A stretch of 64,000 bases of DNA, taken from the NCBI RefSeq assembly GCF_000234665.1, contig NC_018334.1, positions 1,364,001 through 1,428,000 on the forward strand, written 5' to 3'. Both the position numbers and the translations under genes were made by a program. Within the stretch, counting starts at the first letter, position 1, and each line of letters starts with the position of its first letter. Below, piece by piece: positions 1 to 10,850 of the stretch. Origin of the DNA: Leishmania mexicana MHOM/GT/2001/U1103. Its lineage: Eukaryota > Euglenozoa > Kinetoplastea > Trypanosomatida > Trypanosomatidae. The notes beneath the pieces were generated by a model. It searched no databases and was not told where the DNA came from. It worked only from the letters and a program-made list of their open reading frames with translations.

Positions 1-545
1 GCGTGCCGTTCCTCTGTCATGCTTGCAAGTCGAGTTCGTGAAGTCTAATCTTCAAAGGTGTCAGTTGTGTACACGTGCAGAGGAAGAGAGAGAAAAGGAA
101 AACGTAGTCTAACGCGGTGGTGGAGCGCAGACAGTGAAGAGACGCGCGTACACGCACACCCACACGCACGAACACCAAAAGACAAAGAGGAGTGTACAGG
201 CGGACGAGAGCAGAGGAGGCGAACGGAGGAGCCGAAACGCGTGCAGCTCTCAGAGCGCCAACGAAGTCACAGAACAAAACCTGCATGTGCGTGTGTGTGC
301 AGCAGCCAACAACGTGAGGGAGGAGGAGGTGGCAGTGGCGGCGGTAGAAGGAGGTGTCCAAACATATGGTGGAGCACCGTCTGCAGCATTCGCATTGGAA
401 GGAGACAAGTGGACTGAGCAGCTGAGCTGACGAAGGCGAACGAAACGCGACCCGGAACGCCTTCCTTGCGGCACAGAAACCGACACGTCGTCATGATGGC
501 ATTGACACGGTGTGCATTGCGCCGTCTCCCCACACCTCTGCCGAT
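1..545. other. Intergenic, downstream of the 1911-aa coiled-coil gene
   Basis: No credible gene. Short open frames on both strands have no recognisable domain. It lies 3' of the large minus-strand gene and probably holds its 3' UTR; it is rich in short CA/CG-type simple sequence (for example around 150-175). Confidence 0.5.
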
Positions 546-3500
546 CTAGCGAGCGCTCTGCGAGGCCGCTGAATGGCCGAGCTGGGCACCACGCAAGAGG
601 AGATCGTCAACTTCGGCGGCCAGCGCGGTTGCCCGCTCCAACCGCGTGACATTCCGTGACCGCTGGTCGCTCAACATCTGTGAGTAGCGGAGGAAGGACT
701 GTGATAGCTCCAGCGACTCGACCGAGAGACTCCGGCACCGTGTGGGGGTTGTGTCATGTGAGACTACTGACACAGTACCTTGGGTTCCGCGGGACGTCTT
801 CGCTGCCGAGGGGCTGGAGACTGCGCGTCGAGGGGTGCTCTCTGCGGTGGCGCCACACGCAGCGATGCTGGCACCACCCTCTCCCGACGAGACACCCTGG
901 TTGCTGCGGCGGGGAGATGGTGAGACCGTGAGTGCCTGCGACGAGTTGTCCGCCTTATCCTGGGGGCTGGTGATCCTGCCGCTTTCCTGCACGTTTGTCG
1001 ACCCTTGAAAGGAGTCGTCGCACGCAGGCGCTGCGGGGTCAGTACCTGAGGCTTCTAGGAGAAACGCCACACGCTCCCGCAGCTGTATCACCTCCGTTTC
1101 CCACTGCTCCCGCTCCCGCTCCATCAGGCCAGCAACACACGCGGCTAGCCACGCCGCCTTGTCCGCCGCGCAGCGCGCATACAGTTCTGCGGCGCCGACG
1201 AGATGCATCTCCCAACTCGCCAAAGTCGCCACACAGGCCACCTCTGCCACAGCACCCGCGTCACCTGTCAGTCGATGCTGAAGGCGCGCCACCGCTGCCC
1301 GCTCCAGCTGCACTTGCCGCACGCAGTCCTCCTCCACGGACCGCAGACGGCCCTCCAGCAATGCCTTTTCAGTGGCCATCCGTGCCACGTTCCGCTCGAA
1401 GCGGCGCAGCTTCTCCGTGTACTCGAGCCTCAGCAGTTCCGTTTGACGTTCCACAGCCTGCTGGACAGATGACTGGGTGGCGCGGCGGCATTGCTGGAGC
1501 TCGTCCTCTAGCAGCCGCTGGTGGCCCGTCAGCTCGTCAATTTCGGACATGCAGCTCTGCCGTATGAGCTGTGTGTCACGCGAGTACTTTTCGGCCCAGT
1601 TCGCCGCCTCTGACTTCAGCTGCTGCTCCAACTCCCCGTAGCGGGTCTCGGCTCTGGACTGCTCCCTCGCAGCCGCGGCGAGAGAGTCGGACAAGGCGCG
1701 CACCTTCGCCTCGTAGCGCTCTACGTCGATGCGGTGGCGCGCCTGCAGCGCATCCTCCACCGCAGCGCATGCTGTTCGCAGTTGCTGCGACATCTCCACC
1801 TGCGTGCCGCGCCGCTGCGTGTCGTACTCGCGCATCGCCGTCATGAGCGTGCGGGTGGTCGACTCCGAGGCGGCGTAGAGAACAAGGAGCTGTTCCTTCG
1901 ACACCGCCAACTGGCTAAAGTCCTCGGCATCCTGAGCTGCCCACACCTCCGCCTCAGCGGATGCCTTGGCGAGAGAGGCGGCACGATGGGCCACTCCAAC
2001 CAGCGACTTTGCCTCCGCCAGCTGCACTTTGGTTTCAACAAGAAGCCTCTCGAGGAATCGCACGCGGTCCCGCAGCCCGCGCCTCTCTGGTGTAGAGGCG
2101 GCGGGCGAGGTGGAGCCCACAGCGCTGGTGGTGGCGCCGAAGGAGCTGCGCTGCGAGCAAGCAGCGTGAATGGGGTTGTCGGGAAGCCCAGGTGACGAGG
2201 GGGGTGTCACGGGCAGCGATGGCGCCTTCGGCTCCGGCGAGGAGGGTGGTACCGTCCCCACCGTAGCCGCCATGTCTGCAGGTAAGGTGACATCGGGGCC
2301 GTCACCACTCCCATGGGCGGATGCGATTCCAGATACCTGAGCGGGAACTTGCGCCCGCAGCTGCGCCATTGCACGCGCATTCTCCGCGAAGCGCTGCAGC
2401 AATCTCTCCGAGAACTCGTCGGCCTCAACCAACATGCCCTTCACGCTATAAAACGTCTCCTGGTGGCCCGTGACGTCGGTGCAGAAGGTTTCAAGCACTC
2501 GCGTATACCGGTCAGCAAGCGCGCTCAGCCGTTCGTGCCACGACTCCGTCGACGCTAGGGACGCCTGCGCCGAGCCGACCTCTCGGGAAGTGGAATACTG
2601 TTGTCGTCGTTGCTGAGCGTCTGCGTGCATCTCCTCTGCAAGAGAACGCTGCTCCGCCAGTAGACCCCCCATGCTCTCTCGAAGACTTGCCAACGCCTCC
2701 TCCGAGCGAGCCCGCTTCTCCTGGATGACGGCGAGCTCGGCCGCGCGATCGTGCTTGTGCGCTGCAGCCCCACGCAGCGCCGCCAGGCGCACAAGTTCAA
2801 GGAGGTGACGCACCGCCAAGGGCACACCAGCTTGCTCCACCTCGTGGCTGGAGGCGGCTGCCAGATGAGGAGACGACGGCGCCCGCGCTTCAAGAAAAGG
2901 CTCAGTAAGTAGGGGACCGCACTGCTCTGAAGAGGCGGTATCGACTTCGTACTCCGCCTCACATGAGTCACCCGTGGCCATCACGTAACTCTCTATCGAC
3001 CGAAGGCGCGAGACCAGGTCTTCAGGAACGACCTGCACAAGTGGCGGCGTCACGGCCATTGCGCAGGTGGAGCGGCGCTGACCGCCACCATCGCCGGTGG
3101 ACACATCCGCGCTGTGCTCGTCCACCTCACGCTCGCCAGGTCCCTGCCCGCTCATGTCAAGTGTGCTGTCGCCATCGGAGGTGCGCGCCTTTTCCGCACC
3201 GCTCTCTCCTGACGGCGACGCGATTGCCCCGCTGGCGCGTGCGTTGGGCACCACCACCACCTCCTCCTCGACCTGCGCCACGTAGCCCGCAAGCTCGGCG
3301 CTGCGAGCTACAGACACCTCTGTCATAGCCTTCCCAGCCGCATCCGCGAAGGCCTCCATCGCAGCTACCTGATGCTCCGCAAAGCTGCAGTGCGCCAACT
3401 CTCGCCACTCGGCCATTCGAACAGTAAACATGAGAGTGCTGCGGTAGGCACGTCGCTCCTCTGTGGCGGTACACAGCAGCCGCTCCGTGTAGTGCGCCTC

Positions 3501-6281
3501 CGCGTCATACAGCGTGCGCACGTGCTGCAGCTCGCCTCGCAAGTAGGCCGCCTCCTCCTCCGCCACCTCCTTCGCTGCCTGCAGCTTGTGCTGCTGGGAG
3601 TGGCACAGCTCCGTCTCCTGAGCCATGTGCTGCACCTGCCACCGAGCTTCCACCGCACGCTCCTGCGCGATCTCGATAGTTGAGGATGCCAATAGAGAAG
3701 CCTTGGCAGCTCCGCAGGCGTCGATCATCGTTGTCCGGACAGTGTGCCATTCCCATAGTTGCGCGATCATTCCACGGCGCTGCCGGACCGTGCGCTGCGC
3801 TTGCCGCTCTGCGGCCCATGCACGCCATCGACTGTAGGTTGCCTGAGCGCAGTACTCTACCACAAGGCAGCCCACGTGGTCCAGCTGCTCTTGCATCGCG
3901 CCTGCCTCTTCGTCCCGCTGCGCGACATCCGCGGCGTAGGCTGTCTGCGCGATTTTGAGCTGCTGCGCATGTCGCTCGGAGAGCTGTGCCAGCTCCTCCG
4001 CCTGCGCACGCCGCAGGGCCGCACATCGTTCCTGGTGGATGGACTGCAGCTGTGTCTTCTCCAGAGTGTGCTCGCGCTGTAGGCGCTGCAACGCCATGTC
4101 GTGGCTGGTGTGCGACCGTGCCAACTCCTTGCCGTGCCGCTCTATCATCTCCCTTCTGGACTCCGACAATCGCGCCTCTAAAGCAGCCACGCCGCGCCTC
4201 TGCTGTGCCCACTCTCGCCACGAGGTCCACACAACCAGTGTCTGCGCGTGCAACACCCCTCGCTCCAGGGCACACGCCGTCCGCGCTGCCGCGGTTTTCT
4301 GCACAGAAGTATGCGCTGCTTCGATCTGGTGGCAATGCTGCTGCCAGCCCTCGCACACGGCTGTGAGCTGCGCGGCATCGCAGTGCAGAGAAGCAGTCCA
4401 AACTTTCAATACTTTGCCCTCACGCATGAGCAGCGTTCCCCACCACTGCCCCTCTTGCGCCTCAATATACAGCCGCTGCTGCGCCTCCTGCAACAGCAGG
4501 CCAGAGGCACGGCTGCTCCACCATTTCTCCTCCACGCCGCGCCGCTCCATCTTCTCCCGCAGCATAGCCGCTGACAGCTCGCCGTTCCGCACCTCACTGT
4601 CGTAGTAGGCGCCATCTCGCTCGCGTTGCGTGCGTGCGGCGGCCTCCAGCTGCGACTGCAGTCGCATGTTGGCGCGACGCAGCTGCTCCAGCTCGTCACG
4701 GAGCTGCGCCACCTCTGCCTGGTGACGCGAGGACTGCTCTTGCTGCTGGACGAGCAGTTGACGACGTTGGGCCTCCATTTTGTCAGAGAGACTGCAGATA
4801 CTACGCTGCGACCTCTCGCTAGAAATGGTGTGGCTATGACCCAACCACCGGATGAAGGACCGAGCCCGCAGCGCCGCACTGCCCGCGGAAGCGACGCGAT
4901 CCGTCAGGAGTGCCCCCACCACATGAGCAGTTTTGTAGCGTCGCTCCCATGACTGGCTAGATGCCTTGCTTCGCTTCAGCAGCTGCTCGGACTCGGCGAG
5001 TGCATTCTCCAACCGCACGCAGCGCTCACTCAGCGGGGCAAGTGTATCGACGTCACGTGCCAGCTTAGCTGCCTCCTGCCGTAGACTGCCATGGCGGTGC
5101 TGCAGACGGCCGGTTAGTCCTAGGACGGTGTGGTATGCGTACTCCTCCTTGCGCCGCACCGCCTCGGTCAGCTCCTGCAGCTGCGCCTTCCAGCAGGCGT
5201 TCACGTGGTCGACAAAGTGCTCAGATGACTCCGCCAACGCAACATGCGCCTGCCGCTCTGTGGTCAGCGCTGCCTGCAAGCTGCAGACGGTGTCGCGAAG
5301 CGTCGCCTCCTTGCGCGCAAAGAGCTGCTCAATGGCCTCCTGCTGACGGACGTACGTACGGGTGCGCTCGCTAAACTCCACTGTCATGTCCCGCAGAGCT
5401 GTGCGAAGGCGATGCACCTCGTCCTCGTGCTGGGCGCATTCCTTCTCCTGAGTTGCTACCGCGGTGGCAATGCGGTCGCGCTCGCTGACGTCCCTGTTGA
5501 GACGCTCATGCAGAGTCTGCTGGGTGGCGGCGAGCTCGTCACGGAAAAACTGCGCTCGCTGCTCCGCCTCTGCCGCTGCGGTCTTGAGACGCTGGCAGCG
5601 GCGCTGCTGCATTCGAGACCGCCACGTGCACAGCGCCCGATGCGCTGCCGTCACTCGCTGCTGATGGACGAGTGCGTCACAGGTGGCGCATTGGTACGTC
5701 TCTCGGGTTGCTTCCCGCCGCCGCGTGTACTCGCGAGCGAGGTTGCGCATCATTGCCTTCTTCATCCATATGAGCAACACGTTGTGCGCTAGGCGCTGCT
5801 GGCGCAGTTCTAGCTGGAGACGCAGAAGGCCGTCTTCGAGGTGATGCCGGCGCTCCCACTCGAGTCGAAGCTCGCCATCGTGGCGGTCGCGTTCCTCTGC
5901 CAACTCCTTCGAGTGCGCATCGAAGTACCGCTGCATGCTCTTCTTGGCCGACTGCAGCTCCTTCTCCTTTACCCGGACATTCTCCAGGCGCGCCGCCTTC
6001 TCCTCAAGAGCACCAAACTCTTCGTAAAAGATGTGTGCGCAGCGCTGGAGCAGCAGCGAGGCCGCCTCTTGCCTCCGATGCACAGAGGTATGCAGATCCA
6101 TGTAGTACGGGTTATTCAAGGCGACGCTTGTCTCGAGGCCAACAGCAGCAGCCTTAACAACGCTGTCGTAGCCCCGCCCTTCTGCTTCCTCCTCCACATG
6201 TGCACGGAGAAGCGCGAGGTCATCCTGCACACCCAGAACCGCGGCCTGCGCCTGCTGCAGCGACTTGGCCAGCTCCTCCAT
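546..6281 (-). CDS. Large coiled-coil protein with Trp-centred helices, probable cytoskeletal/basal-body protein
   Basis: A 1911-residue protein, almost entirely charged heptad-like helix, with a disordered Ser/Pro/Gly segment between two coiled-coil blocks (Ser-Pro clusters such as TPPSSP) and a Ser/Thr-rich tail with a last helix. No enzyme motif is visible. Within the coiled coil, short modules centred on Trp recur at about residues 174, 220, 480, 635, 688, 819, 957 and 1690 (e.g. LCTWRSRMQQRRC, YSRWRAWAAERQ), loosely like Sfi1/centrin-binding helices; that resemblance is only an inference. The open frame runs 315 bases further upstream, but only to a GTG with no ATG before residue 106, and a pyrimidine tract plus AG lies inside that extension, so the ATG at 6281 is chosen. 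Function unknown; a centriole, basal body or cytoskeletal scaffold is plausible. Confidence 0.8.
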   Translation of the reverse strand: MEELAKSLQQAQAAVLGVQDDLALLRAHVEEEAEGRGYDSVVKAAAVGLETSVALNNPYYMDLHTSVHRRQEAASLLLQRCAHIFYEEFGALEEKAARLENVRVKEKELQSAKKSMQRYFDAHSKELAEERDRHDGELRLEWERRHHLEDGLLRLQLELRQQRLAHNVLLIWMKKAMMRNLAREYTRRREATRETYQCATCDALVHQQRVTAAHRALCTWRSRMQQRRCQRLKTAAAEAEQRAQFFRDELAATQQTLHERLNRDVSERDRIATAVATQEKECAQHEDEVHRLRTALRDMTVEFSERTRTYVRQQEAIEQLFARKEATLRDTVCSLQAALTTERQAHVALAESSEHFVDHVNACWKAQLQELTEAVRRKEEYAYHTVLGLTGRLQHRHGSLRQEAAKLARDVDTLAPLSERCVRLENALAESEQLLKRSKASSQSWERRYKTAHVVGALLTDRVASAGSAALRARSFIRWLGHSHTISSERSQRSICSLSDKMEAQRRQLLVQQQEQSSRHQAEVAQLRDELEQLRRANMRLQSQLEAAARTQRERDGAYYDSEVRNGELSAAMLREKMERRGVEEKWWSSRASGLLLQEAQQRLYIEAQEGQWWGTLLMREGKVLKVWTASLHCDAAQLTAVCEGWQQHCHQIEAAHTSVQKTAAARTACALERGVLHAQTLVVWTSWREWAQQRRGVAALEARLSESRREMIERHGKELARSHTSHDMALQRLQREHTLEKTQLQSIHQERCAALRRAQAEELAQLSERHAQQLKIAQTAYAADVAQRDEEAGAMQEQLDHVGCLVVEYCAQATYSRWRAWAAERQAQRTVRQRRGMIAQLWEWHTVRTTMIDACGAAKASLLASSTIEIAQERAVEARWQVQHMAQETELCHSQQHKLQAAKEVAEEEAAYLRGELQHVRTLYDAEAHYTERLLCTATEERRAYRSTLMFTVRMAEWRELAHCSFAEHQVAAMEAFADAAGKAMTEVSVARSAELAGYVAQVEEEVVVVPNARASGAIASPSGESGAEKARTSDGDSTLDMSGQGPGEREVDEHSADVSTGDGGGQRRSTCAMAVTPPLVQVVPEDLVSRLRSIESYVMATGDSCEAEYEVDTASSEQCGPLLTEPFLEARAPSSPHLAAASSHEVEQAGVPLAVRHLLELVRLAALRGAAAHKHDRAAELAVIQEKRARSEEALASLRESMGGLLAEQRSLAEEMHADAQQRRQQYSTSREVGSAQASLASTESWHERLSALADRYTRVLETFCTDVTGHQETFYSVKGMLVEADEFSERLLQRFAENARAMAQLRAQVPAQVSGIASAHGSGDGPDVTLPADMAATVGTVPPSSPEPKAPSLPVTPPSSPGLPDNPIHAACSQRSSFGATTSAVGSTSPAASTPERRGLRDRVRFLERLLVETKVQLAEAKSLVGVAHRAASLAKASAEAEVWAAQDAEDFSQLAVSKEQLLVLYAASESTTRTLMTAMREYDTQRRGTQVEMSQQLRTACAAVEDALQARHRIDVERYEAKVRALSDSLAAAAREQSRAETRYGELEQQLKSEAANWAEKYSRDTQLIRQSCMSEIDELTGHQRLLEDELQQCRRATQSSVQQAVERQTELLRLEYTEKLRRFERNVARMATEKALLEGRLRSVEEDCVRQVQLERAAVARLQHRLTGDAGAVAEVACVATLASWEMHLVGAAELYARCAADKAAWLAACVAGLMEREREQWETEVIQLRERVAFLLEASGTDPAAPACDDSFQGSTNVQESGRITSPQDKADNSSQALTVSPSPRRSNQGVSSGEGGASIAACGATAESTPRRAVSSPSAAKTSRGTQGTVSVVSHDTTPTRCRSLSVESLELSQSFLRYSQMLSDQRSRNVTRLERATALAAEVDDLLLRGAQLGHSAASQSAR

Positions 6282-7350
6282 GCGGCGCGTAGTGGCGTGT
6301 GCTGAGAGTTCGTGCCTGTCCTTTATTGGACAGCCCCCCTTGAGGCTAATGGGGTACGCTGAATGCCGCTGAGAAGGTCTGTGTCGAGTGCGGGCTGTGC
6401 GCGTCAGCGTGCGTTGGGACGGGACATGGACAGAAGGCACGATGAAAACAGGCAAAAGGCGAGCCTTGCAGAGATAAGGGAGAAAGGGAAACGATGCGCC
6501 GCGGCAGTCGCCGCACCATAAACCCGTGGCGTGAAACCAGCTGACGGGGAGGCAGCGGAGCGAGAAGAGTATCGCTGCTGCTCGAGGGGACAGCACACGC
6601 CACCTGCGCGTCTGAGGTACGGGGGGTTACGTCTGCAGCATGACGCAAGCCAACCACAGCAGAGGTAAAAAAGGGAGGAGGCACGAGGCAACGAGAGAAA
6701 CCACCGCCCAGGCGCACAACCATTGGTGCCCCTTTCCCCGCTCCACGATGTCATGCGTTCACCTCGCCTTTTGTTTTCTTCAGCGCTGCACTGCACATTC
6801 GACTTCGGATGTACTCGTGTGTAACACCGGCACACCGCGAGGAAGCGCGCAGTGCAGCTACAAGATGCAGGTGTCAGAACCCACGGGCGCCAGTGGTATC
6901 AAGAGAAAAGGGATAGCAAGAAGTCGGGGAGGGGGAGGGGAGACGCACCCAACGGGCGCCACGGGACCAAGGCAAGCATACACACGAGCAGAAAAAAAGT
7001 GCATGCAAATCGCCCCCGCCAACGCGCACGCACCTTCCGGGTAGCAGACGAGCTTGCGTGATGGCGAAAGAGAGCGTGGAAGCACCAAACCGCCCGAAGC
7101 GACAACACACACGGGCGAATGCCGTCGTGAAGACGAGAGGCAGACCACGCATACATGCCCACATACACATATATGGATCTTGCTGAGGGGACGCCTTCTT
7201 ACGGGTCGACGTGTGCGTCGCAGCTGTACAAAGGGCCATGCGTGTATGTCATCGTCTGCCCTCCGTGCTGCCGCCCATGGCCCTCGGAGAAGAGGGGCGA
7301 CAAGAAGAACGTCTCAAACCCCGCAGAGGGTCTTCGTATACTCTCGAATA
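6282..7350. other. Intergenic, between the kinesin-like relic and the 1911-aa gene
   Basis: No gene recognised. The left part is the probable 5' leader of the large coiled-coil gene; the rest carries pyrimidine-rich tracts on the minus strand, typical of intergenic processing signals. Confidence 0.5.
6465..6492 (-). promoter_or_regulatory. Candidate trans-splice acceptor for the 1911-aa gene
   Basis: On the minus strand a TC-rich tract (about 6471-6492) is followed by the first AG at 6466-6465, about 185 bases before the chosen ATG. Typical arrangement for spliced-leader addition; not experimentally supported here. Confidence 0.35.
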
Positions 7351-9720
7351 CTATAAAGAAGCGCGCCTCGCACCATCGGAAGCCTCCGCGCGCCGCGCCA
7401 CCAGATCCGTCAGCTCGCCCGCGACAGCATCGCGCTCACCTTGCACTCGCCGCACACTCACAATACCCTCCTCGTACTCCTCGACGGCCTCCACTTGGTT
7501 CGCAGCTGCAGCTTGCTTGTCCTCGGCGATATCACGCTCTGTCGTGTCGCGCCACTCCTCCAACCGCTGCACCTCTGTTCACAGAGCAGCAGCTTCCAGC
7601 TCTATCGAGAGCATCTGACGGCTGAGAGAAGCCTCCTGACGCTGTAGTACATCGACTCGGTGGTCGTAGTGTTCGCACCGCTGGTGCAGGATGCCCGCCC
7701 GCTTCACCCACGCAGCGAAGCTGATACGCCGCGCCAAGTAGCGCTTCACACCGTCCATCAGCAGCATTTTCGCATCCACGTTGTCCCTGTACAGCCGGCA
7801 CGTCGCAGTCACATAGGCTGCGCACGAGTCAAGCGTCTCAAGGGACGTTGGTAGTTTCTGCTCCTGCTGGCGCAAGCTTTCCAAATGACAAGTTCCAGGC
7901 TCTGGAGCACCCGCGCCGTGTCACAGCTCAGCGGTGTGGCACTGTCCTTCGTCCACCAGTACGTGCAGTTTTTGCACCCTTCGCACCAGCTCCGCGCATG
8001 GCGTCTGCTGCTCCTTGCGGTGCACAGAGAGGGTAGCCTCTTTGGCGTCGTAGTGCGGGTACCGTTTTCGCACCTTCGCCACCATCTCAAGGACCGTGGC
8101 AGATGCCGGCTTCTCTAGTCGACACGCTCTAGCGGCCCGTCCCTTCGCAACCATGCTGGGGCGGGCGATAAGGGCACTTGCTTCCCTGATAGCGTCGAGC
8201 CTTCGGGTCTCTCCGCCCCGACTACTTTCACCGCTCCCGTTTTGTGCTCTCTCTGGTGGTGTAGCGGCAAGCGGCTCTCTTGCCATGCTGAGCGCTGATG
8301 TGCCCAATGTCACGGGACGTCGCTGACGCAGTACGCCTCGCCTCTGGAGGCGGCGACGTGGAAGTTGTGCTGTCCCTCACAAGACTTGGCTTACCCGCGG
8401 GAGACTCCCCCAGACCCCGCAGCCCACGGAGGCGATCTACGGACTCGTCCAACTGTGCGAAAGGGGCGCTGTTCGACGCACGTGAGGAGCAGGAAAGTCG
8501 TGTGCGCGGTGCAGCTGCGCTCGGCTCCTGCGGTTGTGGCATCTGCCACAATCGGTATCTGATGCTAGGCGCCACGGACATCAGCAGCTCCAAGTCCTGA
8601 GAGGGCGTGCCCTTGGCAGTCCCGCTCCTCGAGGAAGCCACAGTGGCCGCAGCCAACGACGACGAAGCCGCGGTGGGGCGCTGCCGTCGCTCGCTGCTGC
8701 ACCCGAAACAGCACGCGCCAATGCACGTGAGGATCGCCAGGCAGTCATCAGACACGCCGGGGAGCAGTACAGACAGCAGTGGGTTGTCTAGCACGTTGCC
8801 CTGGCACCGGGACACCAGCATCTCGCAGAGCGCCTCCATTGACGGGCGAAAGCTGGCGCCAACGTCGCAAACAGACGCACCAGCGAAATGAGGTGTTCTG
8901 CGCACAAAACACGATCGCCCGCCGTCGAGTCACTCACGGGAGCGTACACAGCCAGCCGTACCTGCTGCACGCACGCAGCTGTGTCGTCAAGCCCCTAGCT
9001 ATAGGGAGGGGGGAGGGGCCGCGGCACAGCTGCTTCAGCGTGCTCTTGAAGAGCTGGCGATGTGCCGATGTGCGAAGCGGTACAGATGTGCTCTTGCTCC
9101 ACAGCGATATCCCCTTCTCGGCAGTCTTCCCCGAGTAGCACGGTGAGCCGCGACAATGTGCCCGCCCCGCCGCCTCCAGCAGGTCCGCCTCTCCCCACGG
9201 GTTCACGCGAACCACGTTGAAGACGCACTCGTACGCGCTCTGTGAGAGACGGGCACCACCGATGCATCCCCACCTCCTCGGCAGCGAGGAGCAGCACGTT
9301 GTAAAACGCCTCACTCACGTGTGACACAGGATCTCCATGGACTATGGTGGTGCGGCGCGGCACATCGCAGAAGCTCGATGCACGCCGCTGCACCGCAGAG
9401 TCAAGCTGCAGTCTCCTGCCATCGGAAACACGGCAGGATTACAGTGTAATGTAGAAGGGTGAAAAGACGACTTCAGCAAACGGGAAGGGGTCAGGGATGA
9501 AGTCCCCGGCGCAGTGCAGAGTCACCTGACGATGCCCTGAAACGGACAGCGTCGCCTCCTCGCCGTTGACTCGGGGGTGGATGTACGCCCCTGTCTGGGC
9601 CTTGCGCACTCGATCGACGAGCATTCCTTCGTCAGCGAAGGAAAAGAAACACGAGACTGACGAGTCCACGCAGCACCTGCGTTGCCAAGCGAAGCGTAAG
9701 TGCCTGCACACCACGGCGGC
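7351..9720 (-). pseudogene. Decayed kinesin-like protein gene (degenerate motor plus coiled coil)
   Basis: Protein-like sequence runs through this interval but is broken by in-frame stops (minus-strand stops at 9441-9439, 7923-7921 and 7581-7579) and several apparent frame changes, for example about 9.2 kb, 8.8 kb, 8.3 kb and 7.9 kb. Near 9.5 kb, GEEATLSVSG followed by DFIPDPFPFAEVVF resembles the start of a kinesin motor (…F.FD.VF). Near 8.75 kb, NPLLSVLLPGVSDDCLAILTCIG resembles the kinesin segment SKLTxLLxDSLGGNxxTxMIAxIS. The downstream part (8.3-7.35 kb) is a helical, charged coiled coil. Catalytic motifs such as the P-loop are not visible, so either the ancestral motor was already divergent or it has decayed. 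Flanking genes are intact, which argues against poor sequence. The kinesin assignment is moderate; the pseudogene status is stronger. Confidence 0.5.
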
Positions 9721-10850
9721 ACGAGTGGTTCAGCAGAGAGAGAGAAAGATGCGGAGAAGCTCTGCGCGCGCGAAACGGAACTGGTGACAGTGGAACGTTG
9801 GCTTCTGCTTTAGTGTGTGTGCGTGTGTGCCTTTTGGACGCTGCCAGTGACAGCGCCGATGTATGGTAAGCGTGAGGTGTACGAAGACAAAGAAGGGTGG
9901 CCCACCGAAGAGGGTGGTGAGCAGGCAAGCGTACGGTAATGATACCGTAGATAGCAGCGATGGTGGGGCAGGGGATGGAGGAGGGGGGGGGCGTTACGGG
10001 TCCTTCGGACGTAGAATATGTGCGGTGCGCATACATTGAGGGCCACAAAGCAAAGCTAAACGAAGGGAATCAGAGAAGGAGCGTACACCGCGGGTCTGCG
10101 ACCGATGCACGGGCACGACTCCGACGAAAGGGGAAATCAGCAGACAAAATGCCCGAATGAGCGCAGAGGCGGCAGCCACATCGACGGCGGTGGTGCTGCG
10201 CGCCATGCGTCCCCCTACGCCTCCCCACCTCTCGCACACACCTAGTTCGACCTCACAAGAGAGTTTCCTATGCTTCGGCTGTGAAGGGGAAGGGGGGCGC
10301 AGCAGCTGGCACAGCAGTGGGCAGCTTGCACGTGCGGCGAATGCGCATGGGTCTTGTCACACGGGCACGAGGGAGAGAGTTTGCCTTGTCAAAATAGAGA
10401 TACCGCGGCGTGCCAAGATGCCGCTGTGAGCGAGCCAGTGACTGACTTTGTGGTGGCACAAGAGCAATGGGTAAGGGGCAGGGGAGGGCGGAAGGAGACT
10501 GGAAGGCGTGTGCCCTGCTGGCAAAAGGAAAAGAGACGTCACATGAGCAGCGCAGGAAAGCAACGGCGCCTTTTGATGCGCCGCTGGATAGAGGCGGGAA
10601 CGCAAGCAGCGCGCATCGACCGTAGGGAGCTACATGCTGCTATTCCTTTTGAATAGAATGCTGTTCGTCAAGCTTCCGCGGCACCGCTTGTGTCTTGTCT
10701 TGTGGTTGGTAGACGCACATTCCGCCGGAGTGCGCAACGGCACAGGACAGCGGCTTTGCCATGCACGCGAGAGGGAGAGGGAGAGAGAGGAGGAGACAGG
10801 CATGCGAAAGTCCACGCACCACGTGTCTCCGGAACTTGGTGTCATCGCCA
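9721..10850. other. Intergenic, between coiled-coil gene and kinesin-like relic
   Basis: No gene recognised on either strand. It contains a G-rich run (plus strand near 9980-9995) and pyrimidine tracts on the minus strand, e.g. complement of 10761-10800, compatible with RNA processing signals. Confidence 0.5.

Noticed and set aside
995..1567. 190-codon open frame on the plus strand
   Set aside because: Antisense to the large coiled-coil gene; Pro/Arg/Ser-rich shadow due to high GC at third positions.
6282..6596. N-terminal extension of the 1911-aa protein
   Set aside because: The extension begins at a GTG, has no ATG, and contains a pyrimidine tract plus AG that looks like a splice acceptor.
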